A stretch of DNA of 5,479 nt from Thermoprotei archaeon (GTDB taxonomy: Archaea; Thermoproteota; Thermoprotei_A; Sulfolobales; Ignisphaeraceae). The stretch lies in NCBI GenBank assembly GCA_003661865.1, contig QMWY01000099.1, forward strand, positions 1 through 5,479, given 5' to 3'. Below the pieces are notes generated by a model that did not search any database, was not told the DNA's origin, and was given only the letters and a program-made list of their open reading frames with translations. A program made the position numbers and the translations under genes. Positions 1-4,689 of the stretch are shown here, one piece after another (the stretch's first letter is position 1; each line of letters starts with the position of its first letter).

Positions 1-269
1 CGCTTGCACTGAACAGCGTAGTCCGTGAAGTGCTCCTCATGACCACTAGCCCTGAAGACCACAGCGGGGGTTATAACGGGCGTCCTGATCTCGACCACGA
101 GGTCCTGGTGCCTCCTGATGAAGTACTTGCGCCAGAGCTCAATTATCCTGTACGACAGCAGGGTTCCGAGAGGCCCCAGGTCGTAGAACCCCGCTACACC
201 ACCGTAGATCTCGTAGGACTGCCAGAGGAACCCCCTCCTCATGGCAAGGTCTAGCACGTCGCCGTTCAA
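1..269 (-). CDS. glyS: Glycyl-tRNA synthetase, N-terminal part (partial, C-terminus beyond left edge)
   Basis: Class II aminoacyl-tRNA synthetase of the archaeal/eukaryotic alpha2 type, which charges tRNA-Gly with glycine in the cytoplasm. About 89 residues are visible. They contain the family's N-terminal signature MRRGFLWQSYEIYGGVAGF, then the motif-1 region YDLGPLG..LLSYRIIELWRKYF, then TPVITPAVVFRASGHEEHFTDY. These match the GlyRS pattern RRGF-x(6)-IYGGV-GxxDxGPxG and ASGH-x-x-xFTD. The gene runs off the window before motifs 2 and 3. The start is uncertain. TTG at 269 is preferred because AGGTG (282-278) lies 8 nt upstream, the TATA at 324-331 predicts transcription starting near 300, and the codons between 305 and 272 look non-coding. 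GTG at 305 and GTG at 314 are in-frame alternatives; an in-frame TAA at 329 limits extension. It diverges from the ureohydrolase gene. Confidence 0.93.
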   Translation of the reverse strand, partial: MNGDVLDLAMRRGFLWQSYEIYGGVAGFYDLGPLGTLLSYRIIELWRKYFIRRHQDLVVEIRTPVITPAVVFRASGHEEHFTDYAVQCK

Positions 270-323
270 ACCGTTGACACCTAACTCTCCCTGTAGAGTT
301 CTCACTACTAACACGAACCCACC

Positions 324-331
324 TTTTTAAA
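324..331. promoter_or_regulatory. Shared TATA element of the divergent glyS / ureohydrolase promoters
   Basis: TTTTTAAA is the only AT-rich octamer between the two divergent genes, and its core TTTAAA reads the same on both strands. On the plus strand it predicts a transcription start near 353, about 11 nt before the ureohydrolase ATG. On the minus strand it predicts a start near 300, about 30 nt before the favoured glyS TTG. The distances fit archaeal TATA-to-start spacing of about 26 nt. Bidirectional use is inferred. Confidence 0.55.
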
Positions 332-351
332 CCACGTGTGTTCATCTGGAA

Positions 352-356
352 CGGTG
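352..356 (+). promoter_or_regulatory. Ribosome binding site deciding the ureohydrolase start
   Basis: GGTGA lies 8 nt before ATG 365. This supports that ATG over the in-frame GTG at 338, which lies only 6 nt after the TATA element and so would fall outside the predicted transcript. Because the predicted transcription start (about 353) nearly coincides with this site, it could be only partly present in the mRNA. Confidence 0.5.
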
Positions 357-364
357 AATGCGTA

Positions 365-1273
365 ATGGAGCCGTTCGAGATCTACCTCAGCAGAAGCCAC
401 GCCTACTTCCTTGGCTTCACTCGAAGGCCTGAGGAGACTCCATTCACGCTTATCGGCGCTCCGCTAGACACGACCAGCAGCTATAGGCCCGGGACGCGCT
501 TTGCCCCCCTCAAGATCAGGCAGGTTTCCCAGTCGCTTGAGAGCTACTCGTTCCTCGCCCACGTTGATGTGGAGGACTTCGGGTTCCACGATGCTGGGGA
601 CGTAGCGCTGGCCCAGGGCGATGTCGAGGGGGGTCTAAGGGCTATCGAGGAGGTTATGAGGGGGCTGTTCCGGAAGGACAGGATCGTTTTCATGTTAGGA
701 GGCGAGCATACGGTTACGCTCAGCGGCGTTAAGGCGCTGGCTGAGAGGGGTAGAAGGGTAGCACTCCTAGTCTTCGATGCCCATGCAGACCTCAGGGATA
801 CCTACCTGGGCATGAGGCTCTGCCACGCAACGGTGACCCGGAGGGCTGCTGAAGTGGTGGGAGCGGACAACGTGCTACTCATAGGCACACGAGCTGTTTC
901 GCAGGAGGAGCTCGAGTTCATGAGGCGCGAGGGCATATTCTACATAACGTCCTTCGACATCGATAGGGTAGGGGTTCGCGAGGCCGCCTATAGAGTCGTG
1001 AAGAGGCTGGAGGGCTATGATGAGGTATACCTATCGATAGATATGGACGTTGTAGACCCGGGATACGCCCCCGGGGTAACAACGCCAGAGCCCTTCGGCC
1101 TGCACCCTATGCAGCTGCTGAGGATCCTTGAGAAGGTGGCCGATGTGAACATACGGGCTGTCGATGTAGTAGAGCTCTGCCCACCGTGCGACTGCGGCGA
1201 GGCGACGGCGTTCCTAGCGGCGCGCCTTGTGCTGGAGTTGGCGGCACTGCTCTACCGCTTCTACGAGAAGTAG
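365..1273 (+). CDS. speB: Agmatinase-family ureohydrolase
   Basis: A 302-residue member of the arginase/agmatinase/formiminoglutamase family, normal length. All binuclear manganese ligands are visible: His115 in GGEH, Asp138/His140/Asp142 in DAHADLRD, and Asp226/Asp228 in SIDMDVVDPGYAPGVTTPEP. Glu270 in VVELCPP matches the guanidinium-binding Glu of arginases. His154 in CHATVTRR fits the agmatinase-like SHA-x-x-RR pattern. The enzyme should release urea from a guanidino compound. In archaea, family members act on agmatine or, in Thermococcales, on N1-aminopropylagmatine in polyamine synthesis, so agmatine or aminopropylagmatine is more likely here than arginine. The exact substrate is not decided by sequence. 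The segment CPPCDC (272-277) has three cysteines where homologues usually read xPPyD. ATG 365 was chosen over GTG 338 on the basis of the GGTGA site and the TATA position. The stop is only 5 bp from the 3' end of a convergent tRNA gene. Confidence 0.9.
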   Translation: MEPFEIYLSRSHAYFLGFTRRPEETPFTLIGAPLDTTSSYRPGTRFAPLKIRQVSQSLESYSFLAHVDVEDFGFHDAGDVALAQGDVEGGLRAIEEVMRGLFRKDRIVFMLGGEHTVTLSGVKALAERGRRVALLVFDAHADLRDTYLGMRLCHATVTRRAAEVVGADNVLLIGTRAVSQEELEFMRREGIFYITSFDIDRVGVREAAYRVVKRLEGYDEVYLSIDMDVVDPGYAPGVTTPEPFGLHPMQLLRILEKVADVNIRAVDVVELCPPCDCGEATAFLAARLVLELAALLYRFYEK

Positions 1274-1278
1274 GGGGT

Positions 1279-1368
1279 TGGTAGCCGGGCGGGGATTCGA
1301 ACCCCGGTCACGGGGGCTCCTCCGCCGCGTCCAAAGCCCCGCATCCTTGACCGCTAGACGACCCGGCT
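1279..1368 (-). tRNA. tRNA-Gln (anticodon UUG) with intron and encoded CCA
   Basis: The minus strand folds as a complete tRNA. The acceptor stem AGCCGGG/CCCGGCT has 7 pairs, with discriminator A (1282) and genomic CCA (1281-1279). The D-arm is GTCT-AGCGGTCAA-GGAT. The T-arm is CGGGG-TTCGAAT-CCCCG. The anticodon stem CGGGG (1341-1337) pairs with CCCCG (1315-1311). The loop is C-U-U-U-G-G-(C) with anticodon UUG at 1334-1332, which reads CAA (glutamine). The sequence between the loop and the 3' half of the stem is 14 nt too long, which indicates an intron. The spliced length is 76 nt including CCA. A TATA box lies 25-32 nt upstream. In archaea, tRNA-Gln is normally charged with Glu and then amidated by GatDE; those genes are not in this window. 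Confidence 0.95.
1317..1330 (-). other. 14-nt tRNA intron in bulge-helix-bulge
   Basis: The precursor folds as a canonical hBHBh' motif for splicing endonuclease. The outer helix is the anticodon stem. The 4-bp central helix is C-U-U-U (1336-1333) with G-A-G-G (1322-1319), using C-G, U-G, U-A and U-G pairs. The 3-nt bulges are GGA (1332-1330) and AGC (1318-1316), and the 2-bp inner helix CG/CG closes a CGG triloop. Cutting after the second nucleotide of each bulge places the splice at 37/38, removes exactly 14 nt, and leaves C at position 38. Confidence 0.8.
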
Positions 1369-1392
1369 TCATTGAGTAACACACCTCACCAG

Positions 1393-1400
1393 CTTAAAAA
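1393..1400 (-). promoter_or_regulatory. TATA box of the tRNA-Gln gene
   Basis: TTTTTAAG on the minus strand is centred about 26 nt upstream of position 1370, within 2 nt of the mature tRNA 5' end (1368). The leader is therefore almost absent, which is common for archaeal tRNA genes. Upstream on the same strand is AAAACTGAGC, with no strong BRE. Confidence 0.6.
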
Positions 1401-1429
1401 GCTCAGTTTTGCCTCTCTCGGAGAAAAGG

Positions 1430-1437
1430 TTATAAAC
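1430..1437 (+). promoter_or_regulatory. Upstream candidate TATA box of tfb
   Basis: TTATAAAC follows the purine/A-rich stretch GAGAAAAGG, which resembles a BRE. It would start transcription near 1460, giving a leader of about 40 nt. It lies 22 nt upstream of a second, better-placed TATA box, so the gene may have tandem promoters. Confidence 0.4.
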
Positions 1438-1451
1438 ATTTTGGGGAAATA

Positions 1452-1460
1452 CTTATATAG
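1452..1460 (+). promoter_or_regulatory. Main TATA box of tfb with BRE-like element
   Basis: CTTATATAG is preceded by GGGGAAATA (BRE-like). It is centred at about 1456, predicting a transcription start near 1482 and a leader of about 18 nt that includes the GGGTGG ribosome binding site. Confidence 0.65.
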
Positions 1461-1488
1461 GGTCCTAAGAAAAGGAATAAAAGCTTTC

Positions 1489-1494
1489 GGGTGG
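1489..1494 (+). promoter_or_regulatory. Ribosome binding site deciding the tfb start
   Basis: GGGTGG is spaced 5 nt from ATG 1500. It overlaps the in-frame GTG at 1491, which is therefore an unlikely start codon. Confidence 0.6.
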
Positions 1495-1499
1495 TATGC

Positions 1500-2468
1500 A
1501 TGGTTATAAGACCTTCGGAGCCATCGCCCGAGGACATACTATCGCGCTGCCCCAGTGGCAACATTGTTTTCGACGAGGAGCATGGGGAGTGGATCTGCGC
1601 GGATACAGGAGAGGTGATCGCAGAGCGGGTAATCGACCGCGGGCCCGAGTGGCGCGCGTTCACAGCTGAGGAGAAGGAGCGTAGGAGTAGGGCAGGAGCC
1701 CCGCTCACCGCAACTCTTCACGACAGCGGGCTATCGACTGTTATAGACTGGCACGACCGCGATGCGACGGGTAAGAAGCTCGATCTCAAGAAGAGGCTGG
1801 AGCTTATAAGGATGAGGAAGTGGCAGACGCGGACAAGGATACAGAGTAGCATAGATAGGAACCTTGCCCAGGCTATAAACGAGCTTGAGAGGATAGCTGA
1901 GCAGCTCGGGCTGCCGCGGCTCGTAAGGGAGGAGGCGGCGATCATATACCGCAAGGCTGTTGAGAAGGAGCTTGTGCGGGGCAGGGCGATCGAGTGCGTC
2001 GTTGCCGCCGCACTCTACGCCGCCTGCAGGCTCCATAGAATACCGAGAACGCTTGACGAGATCGCTAAGTACACCCGCTGTGGTAGAAAGGAGGTCGCCC
2101 GCTGCTATAGGCTCCTGGTTAGGGAGCTAGACCTGAGGGTGCCGCTGGTAGATCCCGCGGACTACGCCCAGAGGATAGCCAGTATACTAGGGCTAAGCGG
2201 CTTCACGATAAAGACAGCTATAGAGATCATAGAGAAGGCGAAGCGCATAGGGATAACAGCGGGCAAGGACCCGGCGGGTGTCGCCGCCGCAGCGGTCTAC
2301 ATAGCTGCGCTCCTCAACGATGAGAGGCGTACGCAGAAGGAGGTCGCTGCTGCAGCAGGGGTGACAGAGGTCACGGTCAGGAACAGGTACAAGGAGCTCA
2401 TAAGGATCCTCGATATGAACGAGCTCCAGAAGCTCCAGCGCCACGAGGTAAGGACCGAGCACTTCTGA
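1500..2468 (+). CDS. tfb: Transcription initiation factor B (TFB)
   Basis: The 322-residue archaeal TFIIB homologue recruits RNA polymerase to TBP-bound promoters and reads the BRE. Domains: N-terminal ribbon (about 12-42); B-reader/linker (about 43-95) with GPEWRAFTAEEKERRSRAG and LHDSGLSTVIDW; first cyclin repeat (about 108-210) with RIQSSIDRNLAQAINELERI and ARCYRLLVRELDL; second cyclin repeat (about 215-315). The second repeat includes DPAGVAAAAVYIA and the BRE-binding helix-turn-helix RTQKEVAAAAGVTEVTVRNRYKEL. The ribbon keeps only Cys17 and Cys33 of the usual four zinc ligands; Gly20 and Thr36 occupy the others. From memory, Sulfolobales TFB1 has a similar Cys-poor ribbon (CPxD...CxxTGEV), so this looks like a lineage trait of a functional general TFB rather than decay. 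Two TATA boxes lie upstream. The gene converges on rpoP with 30 bp between stops. Confidence 0.97.
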   Translation: MVIRPSEPSPEDILSRCPSGNIVFDEEHGEWICADTGEVIAERVIDRGPEWRAFTAEEKERRSRAGAPLTATLHDSGLSTVIDWHDRDATGKKLDLKKRLELIRMRKWQTRTRIQSSIDRNLAQAINELERIAEQLGLPRLVREEAAIIYRKAVEKELVRGRAIECVVAAALYAACRLHRIPRTLDEIAKYTRCGRKEVARCYRLLVRELDLRVPLVDPADYAQRIASILGLSGFTIKTAIEIIEKAKRIGITAGKDPAGVAAAAVYIAALLNDERRTQKEVAAAAGVTEVTVRNRYKELIRILDMNELQKLQRHEVRTEHF

Positions 2469-2498
2469 GGAATTGGTGCAGGGCGCTAGGCTGGATGG

Positions 2499-2645
2499 TT
2501 AGATAGCCTTAACCACTTTTATACCCTCGCCACGCGCCTTCATGATCACCCTGTAGCCGCAGTACGGGCACCTAACGCTCATCATTATGGCCAGCTGTGA
2601 CGCGTCGAACTCCCGCTTGCAGCGTAGGCATAGGTACCTTACCAC
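2499..2645 (-). CDS. rpoP: DNA-directed RNA polymerase subunit P (Rpb12-like)
   Basis: A 48-residue protein of the RpoP/Rpb12/RPC10 family, a small zinc-binding subunit on the RNA polymerase assembly platform (RpoD-RpoL-RpoN-RpoP). The minus strand begins V/M-VRYLCLRCKREFD. It carries two CxxC pairs (Cys6/Cys9 and Cys26/Cys29) in the family pattern YxCxxCxxxF...VRCPYCGYRVI and ends with the characteristic KVVKAI tail. The length matches the family (about 45-50). The start is GTG 2645, supported by GGTGGAG 4 nt upstream and by alignment to family N-termini, which begin just before the first CxxC. The product is short enough to be missed by length-limited gene calling. It is convergent with tfb and divergent from the aIF1 gene, so it sits among other information-processing genes. 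Confidence 0.93.
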   Translation of the reverse strand: MVRYLCLRCKREFDASQLAIMMSVRCPYCGYRVIMKARGEGIKVVKAI

Positions 2646-2649
2646 GACG

Positions 2650-2656
2650 CTCCACC
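2650..2656 (-). promoter_or_regulatory. Ribosome binding site of rpoP
   Basis: GGTGGAG on the minus strand lies 4 nt before GTG 2645 and fixes the start codon of this very short gene. Confidence 0.6.
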
Positions 2657-2680
2657 CCCAAGCCTCACCTGCATCAACCC

Positions 2681-2693
2681 TTAAAATTTTTAA
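2681..2693. promoter_or_regulatory. Shared AT element of the divergent rpoP / aIF1 promoters
   Basis: TTAAAATTTTTAA is nearly a perfect inverted repeat and is the only TATA-like sequence between two genes 84 bp apart. Rightward it predicts a transcription start near 2716, 14 nt before the aIF1 ATG. Leftward it predicts one near 2660, about 15 nt before the rpoP GTG. Dual use by both genes is inferred from spacing and symmetry. Confidence 0.6.
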
Positions 2694-2729
2694 GCCTCAG
2701 CACAGTAGGAATCGCGGGACATCACAAGA

Positions 2730-3044
2730 ATGAGGATTGACTCGCTCTGTGGTGGTCTCCCCCCAGAGCTGTGCGAACAGCTGGAGACGGAGGAACAGGT
2801 AGTGAAGATAAAGGTTGAGAGGCGGAAGATAGGCAAGATCGTTACCGTTATAGAGGGCCTGGATTCTCGGAGCTTCGACCTGAAGAAGCTAGCCAAGAGA
2901 CTTAAGTCTAAGCTGGCGGCAGGGGGTACCGTGAAGAATGGTAGGATAGAGATACAAGGGGACCATAGACATAGAATAAGGCAGATACTGGTAGAGGAGT
3001 TCGGGTTCAGGCCCGAGAACATAGTGTTCATCGAGGAGACCTAG
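2730..3044 (+). CDS. Translation initiation factor aIF1 (SUI1/eIF1 homologue)
   Basis: A 104-residue SUI1-family protein. In archaea, aIF1 binds near the P site of the small ribosomal subunit and helps select the correct start codon. Visible family features are the N-terminal CGGLPPELCEQL (7-18), the beta-strand segment VVKIKVERRKIGKIVTVIEGLD (24-45) with its basic loop, the helix LKKLAKRLKSKLAAGGTVK (51-69), NGRIEIQGDHR (70-80) and IRQILVEEFGF (83-93). The length is typical. The start is ATG 2730. No Shine-Dalgarno site precedes it, and the predicted leader is only about 14 nt. It diverges from rpoP and is followed after 45 nt by threonine dehydratase, which has its own TATA box, so the two are probably not strictly co-transcribed. 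Confidence 0.93.
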   Translation: MRIDSLCGGLPPELCEQLETEEQVVKIKVERRKIGKIVTVIEGLDSRSFDLKKLAKRLKSKLAAGGTVKNGRIEIQGDHRHRIRQILVEEFGFRPENIVFIEET

Positions 3045-3057
3045 GGCTAGGGGAAGG

Positions 3058-3069
3058 TTAATTTAATAA
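3058..3069 (+). promoter_or_regulatory. TATA box of threonine dehydratase, leaderless promoter
   Basis: TTAATTTAATAA lies about 26 nt upstream of ATG 3090, so the predicted transcription start falls at or within 2 nt of the start codon. No Shine-Dalgarno sequence precedes ATG 3090. This is the classic layout of a leaderless archaeal transcript. Confidence 0.6.
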
Positions 3070-3089
3070 CGAGCTGAAGCCCTCTAGCG

Positions 3090-4331
3090 ATGGGCGCAGT
3101 AGGCATGGTTTCTCCACGTAGTATCATAGACCGGATTTTTGATGAGAGTAGGCGTGCCCGAGAGGTAATAGCCCCGTACATAAACAGGACCCCTGTTGAT
3201 AAGAGCACGAGCTTCTCACGCATGGTGGGCTGCGAGCTCTACCTGAAGTACGAGAATATGCAGAAGACCGGGGCGTTCAAGGTCCGCGGCGCGCTATACA
3301 AGGTCTCCAAGCTTCGTGGCGTGGTCAAGGGGGTGGTTGCCGCCTCGGCGGGTAACCATGCCCAGGGAGTTGCCTACGCGGCAAGTATATTTGGGCTCAG
3401 ATCAGTTATCGTGATGCCCCGCAGCGCGTCGATCTCGAAGATAGAGGCGACTAAGGGCTACGGGGCTGAGGTGGTGCTCCATGGCGAGGTGTACGACGAT
3501 GCCGAGCGCGAGGCGCTGAGGATAGCTAGGGAGAGGGGCTACGAATTCGTCCACGCGTTTGACGATATCGACGTCATAGCCGGGCAGGGCACGATAGGCT
3601 TCGAGATACTGGAACAGGTCCCAGACGTCGATGTGGTTGTGGTCCCCATAGGGGGTGGGGGTCTGATATCGGGGATAGCGACTGTTGTTAAGAGGCTTAG
3701 GCCTAGAACCAAGGTTATCGGTGTAGAGCCCGAGAACGCGCCCAAGATGAAGAGGTCTATCGAGGCTGGGCACCCTGTAGAGGTTGCGGTTAGGCCCAGC
3801 ATAGCCGACGGGCTCCTCACGCGTAAGCCGGGGAGGATAACCTATGAGGTGGTCTCCGAACTCGTTGACGACATAGTGCTCGTCTCCGAAGATGAGATCG
3901 CTAAGGCGATATACCTGCTCCTCGAGCGCGCAAAGGTGCTTGCGGAGGGTGCCGGTGCAGCGGCACTCGCAGCTCTGCTGAGTGGGAGGGTCAGGGGTGT
4001 TGAGGGGAGGAGGGTTCTGGCGATAGTTAGCGGCGGTAACATAGACCTGACCGCGCTTTACCGGGTGCTGCTCAGGGGTCTTGCAAGCGCGGGACGCATA
4101 GCTAGGCTGCGCGGGGTCGTACCCGACACCCCTGGCTCGCTGTACCGGGCTCTAGAGGTGATAGCGCGCCATGGGGCCAACATTGTGGAGGTGATGCACG
4201 ATAGAACTGATGTCAGGATAACCCCCTGGCATGCGGCTGTGGACATCCTGCTCGAGGTGCCCTCCCGCAGCGTTCTCGATAGGATAGTGGAGGAGCTAAG
4301 GAGGAGGGGGATGAAGTTTGAGCAGAGGTAG
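3090..4331 (+). CDS. ilvA: Threonine dehydratase (threonine ammonia-lyase) with ACT domain
   Basis: A 413-residue PLP fold-type II enzyme that converts threonine to 2-oxobutanoate and ammonia, the entry into isoleucine synthesis, or a catabolic route. Lys64 in KTGAFKVRGA is the Schiff-base lysine. SAGNHAQGVAYAA (86-98) binds the substrate carboxylate, the glycine loop IGGGGLISG (187-195) holds the PLP phosphate, and SGGN (314-317) contacts the ring. Residues about 336-410 form a single ACT domain (LRGVVPDTPGSLYRALEVIARHGANI...), giving the roughly 400-residue TdcB/IlvA-short architecture rather than the 500-residue form with two regulatory domains. The ACT domain suggests amino-acid control, perhaps by isoleucine or valine (inferred). 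Serine may also be used. ATG 3090 is preferred because of the TATA spacing; ATG 3105 is an alternative. The last 14 nt overlap the next gene. Confidence 0.94.
   Translation: MGAVGMVSPRSIIDRIFDESRRAREVIAPYINRTPVDKSTSFSRMVGCELYLKYENMQKTGAFKVRGALYKVSKLRGVVKGVVAASAGNHAQGVAYAASIFGLRSVIVMPRSASISKIEATKGYGAEVVLHGEVYDDAEREALRIARERGYEFVHAFDDIDVIAGQGTIGFEILEQVPDVDVVVVPIGGGGLISGIATVVKRLRPRTKVIGVEPENAPKMKRSIEAGHPVEVAVRPSIADGLLTRKPGRITYEVVSELVDDIVLVSEDEIAKAIYLLLERAKVLAEGAGAAALAALLSGRVRGVEGRRVLAIVSGGNIDLTALYRVLLRGLASAGRIARLRGVVPDTPGSLYRALEVIARHGANIVEVMHDRTDVRITPWHAAVDILLEVPSRSVLDRIVEELRRRGMKFEQR
4300..4307 (+). promoter_or_regulatory. Strong Shine-Dalgarno for the overlapping 3' gene
   Basis: GGAGGAGG, inside the ilvA coding sequence and followed by GGG, lies about 10 nt before TTG 4318. 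An in-frame TGA at 4312-4314 rules out any earlier start for the downstream frame, so this site and TTG 4318 define it. Confidence 0.6.
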
Positions 4332-4653
4332 CCTGCTCTACACGGTTTCCCTAGGACTATACGTAGCCGACCCCCGATCCTACACGGTGTTCATCGACGA
4401 GCTGCGCAGCACTGTAGCTAAGGCGGGGTACAGGGTCTCTAAGTTCTTCACAACGTCACTCATAGCGGCTGGCGAGGGGGTGCTGCTCAAGCTATACCCA
4501 TCGAGGGCTGATGTAGAGGAGCTGTGGAGGAGCGGGGGGCTAAGGGTGGAGGTCACTGTTATGGGCTCCGATCCTGTTAGGGTCCTCGAAGTCGTCGATA
4601 CCGTGGCCGGGATCGCTAGGAGAAGCGGTATAAGGATCGAGATCCTGGGTTGA
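4318..4653 (+). CDS. Uncharacterised 111-residue protein coupled to threonine dehydratase
   Basis: I do not recognise this protein family. It is soluble, with no signal peptide, membrane segment, cysteine or metal motif. The pattern of hydrophobic strands and amphipathic helices reads roughly as strand LLYTVSLGLYV, helix SYTVFIDELRSTVAKAG, strands YRVSKFFTTSLIA and GVLLKLYPS, helix RADVEELWRSG, strand LRVEVTVMG, helix RVLEVVDTVAGIARRSG, strand IRIEIL. That is a ferredoxin-like or ACT-like alternation (inferred by eye, not established). It is probably real: codon use (AGG, ATA, GTG-rich) matches its neighbours, a strong Shine-Dalgarno precedes TTG 4318, and the 14-nt overlap with ilvA suggests translational coupling. 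A role with threonine dehydratase is possible but unproven. It is convergent with the ATP-grasp gene. Confidence 0.8.
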   Translation: MSRGSLLYTVSLGLYVADPRSYTVFIDELRSTVAKAGYRVSKFFTTSLIAAGEGVLLKLYPSRADVEELWRSGGLRVEVTVMGSDPVRVLEVVDTVAGIARRSGIRIEILG

Positions 4654-4689
4654 TGGGTGCTCAGGGCGAGAGCCATTCATCACAGCTCA

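Noticed and set aside
30..254. Plus-strand frame opposite glyS
   Set aside because: The opposite strand encodes unmistakable GlyRS motifs. The plus frame is Pro/Glu-rich shadow with no recognisable features.
338..364. GTG 338 as the ureohydrolase start
   Set aside because: It lies only 6 nt after the TATA element, so it would be upstream of the predicted transcription start. ATG 365 has a GGTGA site and gives the family's N-terminus.
1491..1499. GTG 1491 as the TFB start
   Set aside because: This GTG is part of the GGGTGG ribosome binding site for ATG 1500.
1430..1708. Minus-strand open frames across tfb (and similar ones across ilvA and the 3' gene)
   Set aside because: They are antisense shadows with low-complexity Ser/Leu/Pro composition, no ribosome binding sites and no family resemblance, opposite strongly conserved genes.
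1539..1721. TFB ribbon as a sign of a pseudogene or paralogue in decay
   Set aside because: The frame is intact over 322 codons, and similar Cys-poor ribbons are known to me from Sulfolobales TFB1.
4311..4331. ATG 4311 as the start of the 3' small gene
   Set aside because: It is in the ilvA frame and stops at 4331. The small gene's frame has a TGA at 4312-4314, so TTG 4318 is its first possible start.
4651..4682. Weak stem-loop TGATG...CATCA with inner GCTC/GAGC after the small gene
   Set aside because: The pairing is short and interrupted, with no T-run. It is not distinguishable from chance as a terminator.
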